Shown here piece after piece: positions 1 through 8,211 of a stretch of DNA of 64,000 nucleotides. Source of the DNA: Duganella flavida (GTDB lineage: Bacteria; Pseudomonadota; Gammaproteobacteria; Burkholderiales; Burkholderiaceae_D); NCBI RefSeq assembly GCF_009857445.1, contig NZ_WWCN01000006.1, forward strand, positions 248,001-312,000, in the 5' to 3' direction. Each line of letters opens with the position of its first letter. Within the stretch, counting starts at the first letter, position 1. A model generated the notes under the pieces. The model saw nothing but the letters and a program-made list of their open reading frames with translations. It did not search any database and had not been told where the DNA came from. Position numbers and translations under genes: made by a program.

Positions 1-72
1 CTTGGAAACGGTGGCGGTCGACACGCCGGCAGCGGCGGCCACGTCACGGATGGTTGCTACGGTTTTTTTCAT
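1..72 (-). CDS. LacI-family transcriptional regulator, N-terminal fragment (cut by window edge)
   Basis: Only the first 24 codons lie in the window. They read MKKTVATIRDVAAAAGVSTA followed by TVSK, the classical LacI-family helix-turn-helix (IRDVA..AGVS.ATVS). The ATG is at 72-70 and translation runs off the left edge. It lies downstream of, and in the same direction as, the sugar epimerase and MFS transporter genes, so it probably regulates local sugar or uronate catabolism (inference). The effector-binding domain is not visible, so specificity cannot be given. Confidence 0.85.
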   Translation of the reverse strand, partial: MKKTVATIRDVAAAAGVSTATVSK

Positions 73-142
73 GTTGGGACGGTCGAATGCAAAGGCGTTT
101 ACAGCGCCAAAGCGGCCATCTTATCATGAGGACATCACTACG

Positions 143-1216
143 CTAGTCAGCCTTGAAGCGGAAGCTGGTCATGGAACGGAACACCTGACCTGGATACAAG
201 GCCGTGCTGGGGAAGTTGGCGTGGTTAGGACTGTCTGGCAGGTGCTGGGTTTCAAACGCAAATGCGCCGTGGCGCTGGTAGGCCACGCCCTCGCTACCGG
301 TCTCGCTGCCGTCAAAGCCGTTGACGGTGTACAGCTGCACCGATGGCTCGTTGGTGCTGACCTCCATGCGGATGCCGCCGCCCTGTACCACTGCCACTGG
401 CGCATACACGCCCAGCGTCTTGGAGAACAGCAGGCTGTGGTCATAGCCGCCCGCCACGGACGGCAGGCGCGCATGCACGCTAGCGGCGCGGCGGAAATCG
501 AACGGCGTACCGCTCACGTCCAGCATCGCGCCGGTGGGCACGCGCGCGGCGTCGGTTTCCAGATAGCGATCGGCCGCGATCTGGAAGCGGTGGCCTTCCA
601 GCGTGTTGGCCGCTGCGCCGGCGAGGTTGAAGTAGACGTGGTTGGTCAGATTGAGTACTGTTGGCGCGCTGGTCGTCGCTTGGTATTCGATGCGGAATTC
701 GTCACGCTTGCGCAGCAATCGGTAGGTCACGCTGATGTCCATCGCGCCGGGGAAGCTCTGGTCGCCGTCGGGACTGTGCAAGCGGTAGATGGAGCCGATC
801 GATTCCTTGTCGGCGAAGTCCTGGCGCTGCCATACGCGCTTGTCGTACGGCGCAGGGTCGCCATGCATGGCGATGCCTCGATTGTTGGGCGCCAGCTGCA
901 CGGTCTTGCTGTCCAGCGTGTAGCGTGCGCCTGCAATGCGGCCGGCATAACGGCCGATGATGGCGCCGTAGCGGCCGCGCGTGCGTTCAAATGCGGGAAG
1001 ATTGGGCAGCGAAAGGATGACGTTGCGGCCGGCTACCTGCGCCTGTACCAGCGTGGCGCCGTAGTCGATGTAGGCCAGCCGCATGCCGCGCTCATTTTCG
1101 AGCACGACTTTCTCCACCGGCTGGCCGGCTTGCGTGACGCCGTACGCTTCCACGCGGATGCCCGCGTGGGCGGCAGCGAAGGCCGCCAGTAGCGCGGCTG
1201 CAAGCACGAGACGCAT
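143..1216 (-). CDS. galM: Aldose 1-epimerase (galactose mutarotase), exported
   Basis: GalM-family mutarotase of about 357 residues, interconverting alpha and beta anomers of aldohexoses. Residues 1-19 form a signal peptide (MRLVLAAALLAAFAAAHAG), so the enzyme is probably periplasmic. Family motifs seen are NNRGIAMHG, NHVYFNLAG (catalytic His) and FETQHLPDSPN (catalytic Glu). ATG 1216 is chosen because the transporter upstream ends TGATG there (1-base overlap); a GTG one codon earlier at 1219 is possible. Coupling to a hexuronate-type transporter suggests a role in feeding plant-derived sugars or uronates into catabolism. Confidence 0.9.
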   Translation of the reverse strand: MRLVLAAALLAAFAAAHAGIRVEAYGVTQAGQPVEKVVLENERGMRLAYIDYGATLVQAQVAGRNVILSLPNLPAFERTRGRYGAIIGRYAGRIAGARYTLDSKTVQLAPNNRGIAMHGDPAPYDKRVWQRQDFADKESIGSIYRLHSPDGDQSFPGAMDISVTYRLLRKRDEFRIEYQATTSAPTVLNLTNHVYFNLAGAAANTLEGHRFQIAADRYLETDAARVPTGAMLDVSGTPFDFRRAASVHARLPSVAGGYDHSLLFSKTLGVYAPVAVVQGGGIRMEVSTNEPSVQLYTVNGFDGSETGSEGVAYQRHGAFAFETQHLPDSPNHANFPSTALYPGQVFRSMTSFRFKAD

Positions 1217-2610
1217 CACAAGTCGGTGATTTCCTTATGGCGCGGCACCAGCGCCTTCATCACCACCCATGCGCACAGATAGGCCAATGCGCAAATGCCG
1301 AACATGATCATGTAGCCGGTGTGGATATCGTTGACCGATTTGTAGTAGTCGAACACCCAGCCGCCCAATTTGGTCAGCAGCACGCCACCAAGGCCGCCGG
1401 CCATGCCGCCGATGCCGATTACCGACGCCACCGATTTTTGCGGGAACATGTCGGACACGGTGGTGAAGATATTCGCCGACCATGCCTGGTGCGCCGAGGC
1501 GCCGACGCCGATCAGCAGCACCGGGATCCAGTAGCTGATCGCGCCCAGCGGTTGCGCCAGCAGCACCACCAGCGGGAAGAAGGCGATCATCAGCATGGCT
1601 TTCATGCGGCCGTCGTACGGCGCGTAGCCGCGTGCCATGAAGTAGCTCGGGAACCAGCCGCCACCGATGGAGCCGATCATGGTCATGCTGTACAACACGG
1701 CCAGCGGAATCACGATGGCTTCGCCCTTCATGCCGTACTGTGCGGACAAATAAGTCGGTAGCCAGAACAGGAAGAACCACCACACACCGTCGGTCATGAA
1801 TTTGCCGAAGGCGAAGGCCCAGGTCTGGCGATACTTCAGCAGCTGGAACCACGATACTTTCTTGGCCGGTGCGTCAACGCTGGCGGCCACCGGCGCAACG
1901 GAATCGCTGCGGATGTAAGCCAGTTCGCCGGCAGACAGGCGCGGCTGCTTTTCCGGTTTTTCGTACAGCCACAGCCACACACTCATCCAGATGAAGCCGA
2001 GCATGCCAATCATGATGAAGGCTGCTTGCCAGCCCCAGAGCGAAGCCAGCACCGGCACCGAGATCGGCGCCAGGATAGCGCCGACGTTGGCGCCGGAATT
2101 AAAGATGCCGGTCGCGAAGGAACGTTCTTTCTTCGGGAAATATTCCGCCGTAGCCTTGATGGCGGCTGGGAAGTTGCCGGCCTCGCCCACCGCCAGCACG
2201 GCGCGCGAAATCATGAAGCCGGCGATGGATGGCGCCGCCGCCACGCCAAACACGCCCAGCACGGCAACCGCCGCCGCGCCCACCGGCACCGAAGCCGCGT
2301 GCAGCAGCGCCCCCAGCGACCAGATGGTAATCGCCACCACGTAGGCGGACTTGGTGCCAATCTTATCGACCACGCGGCCAGCAAACAGCATCGAGATCGC
2401 GTACACGAACTGGAATGCGGCGGCGATGTTGGCGTAATCGGTATTACTCCAGCCGAACTCCACCGACAAAGCGGGTGCCAGCAGGCTCAGGACCTGGCGG
2501 TCGAGGTAGTTGACGGTGGTAGCAAAAAACAACAGGGCGCAGATGGTCCAGCGGTATTTACCGACGGATAGTCCCACCGCTTGCGCATTGACAGGCTCGC
2601 TCAGGTTCAT
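1216..2610 (-). CDS. exuT: MFS transporter, ACS family, hexuronate/sugar-acid type
   Basis: 464-residue major facilitator with about 12 hydrophobic segments. The N-terminal stretch NYLDRQVLSLLAPAL and the block ISRAVLAVGEAGNFPAAIKA with EYFPKKERSFATG are characteristic of the anion:cation symporter group (ExuT, GudP, DgoT relatives). The likely substrate is galacturonate/glucuronate or a related sugar acid, taken up with protons across the inner membrane. It is the first gene of a minus-strand unit with galM and probably the LacI-type regulator. The 150-base region upstream holds a pair of operator-like motifs. The symbol is by family resemblance only; exact substrate is unproven. Confidence 0.8.
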   Translation of the reverse strand: MNLSEPVNAQAVGLSVGKYRWTICALLFFATTVNYLDRQVLSLLAPALSVEFGWSNTDYANIAAAFQFVYAISMLFAGRVVDKIGTKSAYVVAITIWSLGALLHAASVPVGAAAVAVLGVFGVAAAPSIAGFMISRAVLAVGEAGNFPAAIKATAEYFPKKERSFATGIFNSGANVGAILAPISVPVLASLWGWQAAFIMIGMLGFIWMSVWLWLYEKPEKQPRLSAGELAYIRSDSVAPVAASVDAPAKKVSWFQLLKYRQTWAFAFGKFMTDGVWWFFLFWLPTYLSAQYGMKGEAIVIPLAVLYSMTMIGSIGGGWFPSYFMARGYAPYDGRMKAMLMIAFFPLVVLLAQPLGAISYWIPVLLIGVGASAHQAWSANIFTTVSDMFPQKSVASVIGIGGMAGGLGGVLLTKLGGWVFDYYKSVNDIHTGYMIMFGICALAYLCAWVVMKALVPRHKEITDL

Positions 2611-2637
2611 GGCATCACTTATTGTGTGTTATTGGTG

Positions 2638-2664
2638 ATGATCTCTCGGTCTCCACGAGATCAT
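2638..2664. promoter_or_regulatory. Hairpin in leader of the hexuronate-type transporter
   Basis: ATGATCTC (2638-2645) and GAGATCAT (2657-2664) are perfect 8-base arms around an 11-base loop, 28 bases upstream of the transporter start. There is no T-tract in the direction of transcription, so it is not an intrinsic terminator. It may be an mRNA leader structure or an operator; the function is unknown. Confidence 0.35.
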
Positions 2665-2677
2665 GCTTTAGTCGTAT

Positions 2678-2749
2678 GTCATCGTACAACCATAAATGGG
2701 GTGAAGCAAGCAGAATCAGCGACTTGCCTCACCTATGTTGTATGATGAC
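2678..2749. promoter_or_regulatory. Paired operator-like motif before the transporter-galM unit
   Basis: GTCATCGTACAAC at 2678-2690 and GTTGTATGATGAC at 2737-2749 are the same 13-mer in opposite orientation with one C/T difference, centres 59 bases apart. Both lie in the only promoter-sized gap before the MFS-galM genes. The half-palindromic shape (GT..T...A..AC) fits a dimeric GntR- or LacI-type regulator. Binding is inferred from sequence symmetry only. Confidence 0.45.
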
Positions 2750-2760
2750 TGGAGCTGAGC

Positions 2761-4029
2761 TCACTTTGTTTTAACCAAGAGCAATGCAATCAGGCTGATC
2801 AGGGCGGCGCCCGACAGGTAGTAACCCACGTATTGCAGGCCGAGATTGGTGGCCAGCCAGGTGGCCGCGTACGGCGCCAGCGAGGCACCAAGGATGCCGG
2901 CCAGATTGAAAGTCAGCGAGGCGCCGGTGTAGCGCACCTCGGCCGGGAACAGCTCGGACAAAATGGTGCCCAGCGGGCCGTACGTCAGGCCCATCAGGCC
3001 CAGGCCCAGTGACAGGAAGATGGTCACTTGCGTAGCGTCGCCGGAGCCGAACAGCGGTGCCATCGTCAGGCCGAACACGGCAATCGCGGCCGAGACCCAG
3101 ATCAGGGTCGAGCGGCGGCCCTTGCGGTCGGCCCACACGGCCGAGAACGGAATCGTCAGCGCGAAGAACAGCACCGCGAACAGTTGCTGGATCAGGAAGT
3201 CCTTGCGGGTGAATTTGAGCGCACTGGTGCCCCAGCTCAGCGCAAACACCGTCATCAGGTAGAACAGGACAAAGGTGGCCAGCGCGATCAGGGTGCCCAG
3301 CACCAGCACGCGGCGGTGGTCACGCCACACCGTCAACACCGGCACTTTGACGCGCTCGTTCTTGTCCAGCACTTTCTGGAAGTCCGGCGTTTCATGGATT
3401 TTCAAACGGATGTACAGACCGACGATCACCAGCAGCGAGCTGGCCAGGAATGGGATACGCCAGCCGTAGCTGAAGAATTCAGCGTCCGTCAGCACTTGGC
3501 TCAACAGCAGGAAGATACCGCCCGACAGGAAGAAGCCGATCGGCGCACCCAGCTGCGGAAACATGCCGTACCAGGCGCGCTTGCCCGGTGGCGCATTCTC
3601 AGTGGCCAGCAGCACCGCACCGCCCCACTCGCCGCCGAGGCCCAGACCCTGGCCAAAGCGGCACAGCGCCAGCAGCGCCGGCGCCAGCGTGCCGATCGAG
3701 GCGTAGGTCGGCAGCGCGCCGATCACCACGGTGGAGACACCCATCGTCAGCAGTGCCGCGACCAGCGTAGCCTTGCGGCCGATGCGGTCGCCGAAGTGGC
3801 CGAACACGGCCGACCCAACCGGACGCGCAAAGAAGGCGATGGCGAAGGTGGCGAGCGATTGCAAGGTGGCGGCAGCGGGATCGCTGGCAGGGAAAAACAG
3901 CTTGGGGAACACCAGCACGGCGGCGGTGGCGTAGATGTAGAAGTCGAAGAATTCGATGGTGGTGCCGATCAGGCTGGCAAACAACACGGTAGCCGCTGAA
4001 TTGGTCTTGGGCGATCCTGGTTGACTCAT
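2761..4029 (-). CDS. MFS transporter, metabolite:H+ symporter (MHS) type
   Basis: About 422 residues from the chosen ATG at 4029, which is preceded by a strong GGAGGAG ribosome-binding site around 4037-4044; an upstream in-frame extension to 4107 lacks one. The N-terminal IGTTIEFFDFYIYATAA and the loop GHFGDRIGRKATL are hallmarks of the MHS group (ProP, KgtP, ShiA relatives), which import dicarboxylates, betaines or aromatic acids with protons. About 12 membrane segments are visible. The substrate cannot be told from sequence. It ends 150 bases before the next transporter and is transcribed in the same direction. Confidence 0.85.
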   Translation of the reverse strand: MSQPGSPKTNSAATVLFASLIGTTIEFFDFYIYATAAVLVFPKLFFPASDPAAATLQSLATFAIAFFARPVGSAVFGHFGDRIGRKATLVAALLTMGVSTVVIGALPTYASIGTLAPALLALCRFGQGLGLGGEWGGAVLLATENAPPGKRAWYGMFPQLGAPIGFFLSGGIFLLLSQVLTDAEFFSYGWRIPFLASSLLVIVGLYIRLKIHETPDFQKVLDKNERVKVPVLTVWRDHRRVLVLGTLIALATFVLFYLMTVFALSWGTSALKFTRKDFLIQQLFAVLFFALTIPFSAVWADRKGRRSTLIWVSAAIAVFGLTMAPLFGSGDATQVTIFLSLGLGLMGLTYGPLGTILSELFPAEVRYTGASLTFNLAGILGASLAPYAATWLATNLGLQYVGYYLSGAALISLIALLLVKTK

Positions 4030-4103
4030 GCTCGACGCTCCTCCAAGTAGTGTGCGGGCCATCATACACACCACATTGCTGGAATGCCAAGCATGACTAG
4101 CGG

Positions 4104-4427
4104 TCAATGGCCGTCAAGTTGCGTAAAGGCAGTGGAAATGTCGTCTGCTTTCAACGGCCGCACCAGCCGCGCCACTTCCTGGCCGTCGCGCAGGAAAATC
4201 AGCGTCGGCCACAGCTTGACGCGGAAGGAGCGGCCCAGCGGACGGCCAGGGCCATCCTCCACTTTGTAGTGAGTCACGCCCTCATGGCCGGCAAACGCTG
4301 CCTCCAACGGCGCTTGCGCGGCCATGCAGTGGCCGCACCAGTTGGCGCCAAACTCCAGCAGCACCGCGCCCTGCAAGGCGTCGATCTCGGCGCGCGGCGG
4401 CGCTTCGGGAATATAGCGTGTCTTCAT
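4104..4427 (-). CDS. Thioredoxin-like protein
   Basis: 107 residues from ATG 4427, which overlaps the stop of the ChaN gene as ATGA, arguing for this start and for translational coupling. The thioredoxin active site WCGHC has Cys31 and Cys34, and the cis-Pro motif (LWPTLIFLRDG) follows. No signal peptide is visible, so it is probably cytoplasmic unless exported by an atypical route. It likely acts as a dithiol reductase or oxidase. Pairing with a haem/iron-associated ChaN lipoprotein hints at redox handling of a metal or haem cargo, which is inference only. Confidence 0.85.
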   Translation of the reverse strand: MKTRYIPEAPPRAEIDALQGAVLLEFGANWCGHCMAAQAPLEAAFAGHEGVTHYKVEDGPGRPLGRSFRVKLWPTLIFLRDGQEVARLVRPLKADDISTAFTQLDGH

Positions 4428-5293
4428 TTCTTCACTTGCTTGCACGGGTCGTCGCGGGTTTGCGGCGCCAACGTCTGGATAGTATCGTAAAGGCCGCCGT
4501 TGTCGCGGCTCTCGATGAAACCGATGCTGCGCATGGTCAGCGCCGGCGCCGTCTGTTTCAGCCAATAGCCGACGCCAATGTCCTTGCGCACATGGCCGTT
4601 ACCGGCGATCAGCACCACATCTTTCGGCTGCTGGTCGCGGATGATCTTGGCCATCCAGATATCGCGCGCCACCTGGGCGTTGACCATGCCGCCCACCATC
4701 ATCTCGGGCAGCATATTGCAATGGCCGCTGACGATTTCCTGCTGCTGGGCGCCGGTCAGCGCGGCCGGTAGCGGCTGGTCCAGCTTGTAGTCCTTGATGC
4801 TTTGCGGGTCGAAAGTGGCGGTGATACCGTCACGCACCACGCGCGAGGCGTCGGCACGCGACAAGTTGCCCGCCACCAGCGGCAACTGGTAAGTTAGCGC
4901 CAGCTGGATCACTGGGTAGTACAGTTGCCAATCCCAGCGCCCACCACCCGCTACGCGGATCACGCACTGTGCATCGAGGCAACCTTTTTGCGCTTTGTTC
5001 AGAACATCCTGGTTTTCGCGGTCGAACTGCTCCATCACGATGGCCGGACGCCAACCCGCCTCGACCCGCTGGCGCAACAACTCGTAGCGCAGCTTGTGGC
5101 CTTGGGCGTTATCGTGCACCTCGCCCAACAGCAAGACCTGCAGGTTGCCCGTTTGCAACACATCAGGAGACGGCGCCACGGCCGGTTTGCCGCTGCTGGC
5201 GCAGCCGGACGCCAGCGCTGCTGCGGCGAGTGCAAAAGTCAATCGAATTGTAGGCTTATATTTTGAAATCATCTGATTAGCGCGAGTGTGCAT
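4424..5293 (-). CDS. ChaN-family lipoprotein
   Basis: ChaN/Tiki-superfamily protein of 289 residues as given; ATG 5272 (residue 8) is a good alternative start and puts the lipobox LASGC at Cys24. Family signatures are LLGEVHDNAQGH near the mature N-terminus and VVLIAGNGHVRKDIGVGYW near the C-terminus. ChaN of Campylobacter binds haem, and the wider superfamily includes metal-dependent peptidases. Expected location is the periplasmic face of a membrane, after lipidation. It overlaps the following thioredoxin-like gene by four bases. The substrate is unknown. Confidence 0.82.
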   Translation of the reverse strand: MHTRANQMISKYKPTIRLTFALAAAALASGCASSGKPAVAPSPDVLQTGNLQVLLLGEVHDNAQGHKLRYELLRQRVEAGWRPAIVMEQFDRENQDVLNKAQKGCLDAQCVIRVAGGGRWDWQLYYPVIQLALTYQLPLVAGNLSRADASRVVRDGITATFDPQSIKDYKLDQPLPAALTGAQQQEIVSGHCNMLPEMMVGGMVNAQVARDIWMAKIIRDQQPKDVVLIAGNGHVRKDIGVGYWLKQTAPALTMRSIGFIESRDNGGLYDTIQTLAPQTRDDPCKQVKK

Positions 5294-5524
5294 AGAATTT
5301 AGTCGTTGGCGTGTTATAAATCTTCTGCGCCACTGGCAATCTGCCGGCGGGTGTTGTTGCGACGCAAAATTCCGTTGTCACGAAAGAAAAAGAGATGGCA
5401 AATTACTACGGGCTGTGATTTAATATCAGAACGGTAGCAAGTGCCATGCATCCGCGCCGTGAATTTACAGTCTTTGCTTTAAAGTGGTCTTAACATCCTG
5501 TTCAAAACAATGCAGGAGTGTATC

Positions 5525-5878
5525 GTGAAAGTTGTGTCCTTGATCTCGACAGCAATACTTGCTCTAAGCCTCGCCGGCGCCGTACAGGCTAAGCCTGCCG
5601 CACCGGCTAACAATGTTGCGCCTGCGACAATTGTACTCGCACATTGTGAGGCGAACGACCCTGCGCCATGCGGTATCAGCAGCAGTGCACCTGCCGTGAA
5701 ATCCAGCGAAGCGGATCAAAACGCTTTGCCGCCGGCAGATTCGAAACAGCAATCTTCAACCGATCCGGCAACCCCGGTACCGGAACCACAAACCTTTGTC
5801 ATGCTGATGTTGGGTTTGGTTGTACTCGGCTTCGCCTCGCGCCGCCGCCAAGGCTCGGAAAAATTCACAGACGAATAA
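5525..5878 (+). CDS. Short PEP-CTERM sorted exoprotein
   Basis: 117 residues. GTG 5525 is chosen because AGGAG (5514-5518) sits 6 bases upstream and the translation then opens with a clean signal peptide ending GAVQA; the ATG at 5510 has no such site. The mature part is low-complexity, Ala/Pro/Ser-rich, with two cysteines. The C-terminus is a textbook PEP-CTERM signal: VPEPQTFVMLMLGL, a hydrophobic helix, then the basic tail SRRRQ. Such proteins are processed by exosortase EpsH/XrtA-type enzymes (encoded elsewhere) and tied to exopolysaccharide biology. The role of this one is unknown. Confidence 0.8.
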   Translation: MKVVSLISTAILALSLAGAVQAKPAAPANNVAPATIVLAHCEANDPAPCGISSSAPAVKSSEADQNALPPADSKQQSSTDPATPVPEPQTFVMLMLGLVVLGFASRRRQGSEKFTDE

Positions 5879-5897
5879 ACTTTCCCGGCTGTTTAGA

Positions 5898-5931
5898 AAA
5901 AAATCCCGCTTCAATGAGCGGGATTTTTTTT
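5898..5931. terminator. Bidirectional intrinsic terminator
   Basis: The arms AAAAATCCCGCT and AGCGGGATTTTT form a GC-rich stem around a short TCAATG loop, with a T-tract of eight on the plus strand and an A-tract giving seven T on the minus strand. It lies 19 bases after the PEP-CTERM gene and directly at the end of the minus-strand microprotein gene, so it can stop transcription from both sides. Confidence 0.9.
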
Positions 5932-6097
5932 ACATACAGATCGCGCGAATATTACTCAACGCTACCCCATGCGTGATGGCGCGCATCACGCAGCCCAGCT
6001 TGTGCCAGCCATCATCGGTTCCCACCACTGCCATCACCGCCAACACAGCACCTACGGCCAGCAAAATCAGCAGGCCTTTGATCGATTCTTTATCCAT
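5930..6097 (-). CDS. Small membrane protein, 55 residues, unknown function
   Basis: A 56-codon frame opening MDKESIKGLLILLAVGAVL and ending AICM-stop. Residues 7-25 are a strongly hydrophobic single membrane span; the remainder carries GTDDGWHKLGC and is moderately polar. It starts 9 bases after the stop of the DUF3224 gene, on the same strand, with only a weak GGCGGC ribosome-binding site. Its stop codon lies at the edge of the terminator, so it would be the last gene of the histidine kinase unit. I do not recognise the family. Position and hydrophobic pattern support a real microprotein, but conservation was not tested. Confidence 0.55.
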   Translation of the reverse strand: MDKESIKGLLILLAVGAVLAVMAVVGTDDGWHKLGCVMRAITHGVALSNIRAICM

Positions 6098-6106
6098 GCC
6101 GCCATT

Positions 6107-6496
6107 TTATAGCGTGTAATCGAAGTCGTAGTAGTGCTTCCCGTCCTCGATCCGGATATTTACATTGCCGCGCAGGCCGGTGAGTTCGCCGCTGCCGGAA
6201 TCGGGCACCACCGCCACCGTCAGGCCCGGTGCACCGCGCGTCATGATACCGGTGTGATGCAGCAGGAAGCTGCCGCTGCGGCCTTCCACCGAACCGGTCA
6301 CGCGCTCGACGGCGACGTAGACGCCTGAGCCAATCGCGCGGTCCATATACGCCAGCATTTCGCCCTTGCCTTCGGCCTGCAACGCGCCCTGGTAATGCTT
6401 GTTGAGCGACATGCGGCCGACGCCGCTATCGGCCGCTACAGCGGACATGGCTTCCGGTTGCATGGCAACGGTGAATTCTCCGGTAATGATGGGCAT
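6107..6496 (-). CDS. DUF3224 domain protein
   Basis: 129 residues, matching the single-domain DUF3224 family throughout: GEFTV at the start, RMSLNKHYQGALQAEGKGEM, the block YVAVERVTGSVEGRSGSF, MTRGAPGLTVAVVPDSGSGEL and the terminal DGKHYYDFDYTL. The family forms a small beta-barrel resembling allene oxide cyclase-like folds; no reaction is established. There is no signal peptide, so it is cytoplasmic. It begins 14 bases after the histidine kinase stop and is probably co-transcribed with it. Confidence 0.85.
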   Translation of the reverse strand: MPIITGEFTVAMQPEAMSAVAADSGVGRMSLNKHYQGALQAEGKGEMLAYMDRAIGSGVYVAVERVTGSVEGRSGSFLLHHTGIMTRGAPGLTVAVVPDSGSGELTGLRGNVNIRIEDGKHYYDFDYTL

Positions 6497-6510
6497 GAAG
6501 TCTTTCGTCG

Positions 6511-8091
6511 TTATGCGTGCAGGCGGGCGTCCGCGTGCAGGATGTGGTCATCGGTCGGCGTCACGCACGGCATGCGCAGCACGAAGCTGGCTCCCTGGCC
6601 CAGCACGCTGGACACGGTGATGCTGCCGCCGAACTGCTTGGCAATCAGGTTGAATACGATGTTCAGACCGAGACCAGTGCCGCCCTGGCCGCGCCGGGTG
6701 GTGACGAACGGGTCGAACACCTTATCCAGCATATCCGGCGGGATGCCTTTGCCGTTGTCGGTCACCTGCATTTCAATCCAGTCGCTCTGCTGCGCCACGC
6801 CGATCACGATGCGGCCTTCGTCGTCCGGACCGAAAGCATGCTCGACGCAGTTGAGCGTCAGGTTGGTGATCACCTGCGCCAGCGCGCCCGGGTAGCTGTC
6901 GAGCATGATGTCTGGTGGGCAGGCGATGCTGACGGTGATGCGCGTCTTCTTCAGCTTGGGCTGCAGGCTGGACACCACTTCGTTGATATAGTCGCGCAGC
7001 TCGAAGCGGCGGCGCGCCTCGCTCACCTGATCGACCGCGATCTGCTTGAAGCTGTGGATCAGGTGCGCCGCGCGGTAGGCATTGTTCATGATCAGGCGCG
7101 TGCTTTCAGATGCCGTTTCAAGGTAGCGCGTGATGTCAGATTTCTTGATGTTGCCATCCTGGACCGCGGCCTGCACTTTCTCGGTGGCCTCCATCAGCAC
7201 CGAGGCGCTGGTCAGGGCGATGCCAACCGGCGTATTGATCTCGTGCGCCACGCCAGCCACCAGACCGCCCAGCGAGGCCAGGCGCTCGGCCTGCAGCAGC
7301 GATTCCTGGGTGCGGCGCAAATCGTCCATCGCCTTGGCGGTGGCTTGCGCCGATTTGCGCGCCTCGTCCTCGGCTTCGCGGATACGCTGGATGTTGGACT
7401 TCACCTTGCGCTGGATGGCGTTAAAGCCGCGGATCACTTCACCCAACTCGTCGTGGCGGCTGTCGGGCAGCTCTTCCACCTCGTCGCTGCCGCGCGTGGC
7501 GAGGTCGAACAAACCATCACGCAAGCGCTTCAGAGGATCGAACACAATCCGCAGCGACAGCGCCAGCGCTGCCACCAAAATCAGGTCCAGCAGCAGCACT
7601 TCAGTGACTTTGCGGCGCACCTCGGCCGCCAGCGTGGCGTCGATTTGCGCGCGGCTGAAGTTGACCACCACGCGGCCTACTATCACCGGCTTGAGCGAAG
7701 CGCCGGCCGCGCCGGAATCGCGGTAGGCCAGATCGGCCACCACCGGTGTGCCGCCGACGGCAGCGTCGTTTTCAATGGAAGCAATGGTGCCGTTCTCGTT
7801 GCGCAGTTTGCCGGAAAACAGGCCGACCGACGTATCGTAGACGCGGATGGAGACCAGCTCCGGCGGCATCATTTCAGCCGCGACGATGTTGTCGACTTTG
7901 GCTTTGTCCAGGTCCCACAGCGCCGATGGCAAGCTGGTTTGCAAGCGCGTCAGCACGCCCTGACGCAGGCGCTGGCTGCTGACCTCGAGTTCATGGCCTA
8001 GACTGTATTGGGCATAGGTTCCGGAGATCCCCAGCACCAGGGTGACAATCACCACAAAAAGCAGCGTCAAGCGGCCTTGAATACCAAACAT
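6511..8091 (-). CDS. Membrane sensor histidine kinase (orphan)
   Basis: 526 residues. An N-terminal membrane helix (about 7-29), an extracytoplasmic sensor region to about 165, a second helix (about 168-187), a HAMP-like linker, a coiled segment, then the H-box GLVAGVAHEINTPVG with phospho-acceptor His283. The ATPase domain shows N (NLTLNCVEHAF), G1 (VTDNGKGIP), F (DPFVTTRRGQGGTGLGL) and G2 boxes. It autophosphorylates and should pass the phosphate to a response regulator, but none is encoded nearby. The following genes are DUF3224 and a membrane microprotein. The stimulus is unknown. Confidence 0.9.
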   Translation of the reverse strand: MFGIQGRLTLLFVVIVTLVLGISGTYAQYSLGHELEVSSQRLRQGVLTRLQTSLPSALWDLDKAKVDNIVAAEMMPPELVSIRVYDTSVGLFSGKLRNENGTIASIENDAAVGGTPVVADLAYRDSGAAGASLKPVIVGRVVVNFSRAQIDATLAAEVRRKVTEVLLLDLILVAALALSLRIVFDPLKRLRDGLFDLATRGSDEVEELPDSRHDELGEVIRGFNAIQRKVKSNIQRIREAEDEARKSAQATAKAMDDLRRTQESLLQAERLASLGGLVAGVAHEINTPVGIALTSASVLMEATEKVQAAVQDGNIKKSDITRYLETASESTRLIMNNAYRAAHLIHSFKQIAVDQVSEARRRFELRDYINEVVSSLQPKLKKTRITVSIACPPDIMLDSYPGALAQVITNLTLNCVEHAFGPDDEGRIVIGVAQQSDWIEMQVTDNGKGIPPDMLDKVFDPFVTTRRGQGGTGLGLNIVFNLIAKQFGGSITVSSVLGQGASFVLRMPCVTPTDDHILHADARLHA

Positions 8092-8154
8092 CTAGCAATC
8101 TCCCGACTACATGGATTTGACGGCAACGCCCCAATGTACGGTATGGGCTGCGTC

Positions 8155-8183
8155 TTGGCAAGACAATGGTAAGATCGCAAAAT
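8155..8183 (+). promoter_or_regulatory. Possible sigma-70 promoter for the HDOD pair
   Basis: TTGGCA (8155-8160) and CAAAAT (8178-8183) are separated by 17 bases, ahead of the gene starting at 8212. The -35 box matches consensus at five of six positions, the -10 at four of six. This is a by-eye candidate only. Confidence 0.3.
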
Positions 8184-8211
8184 ATAGTTCAGGATGCAAC
8201 CGGGAGGCAGC

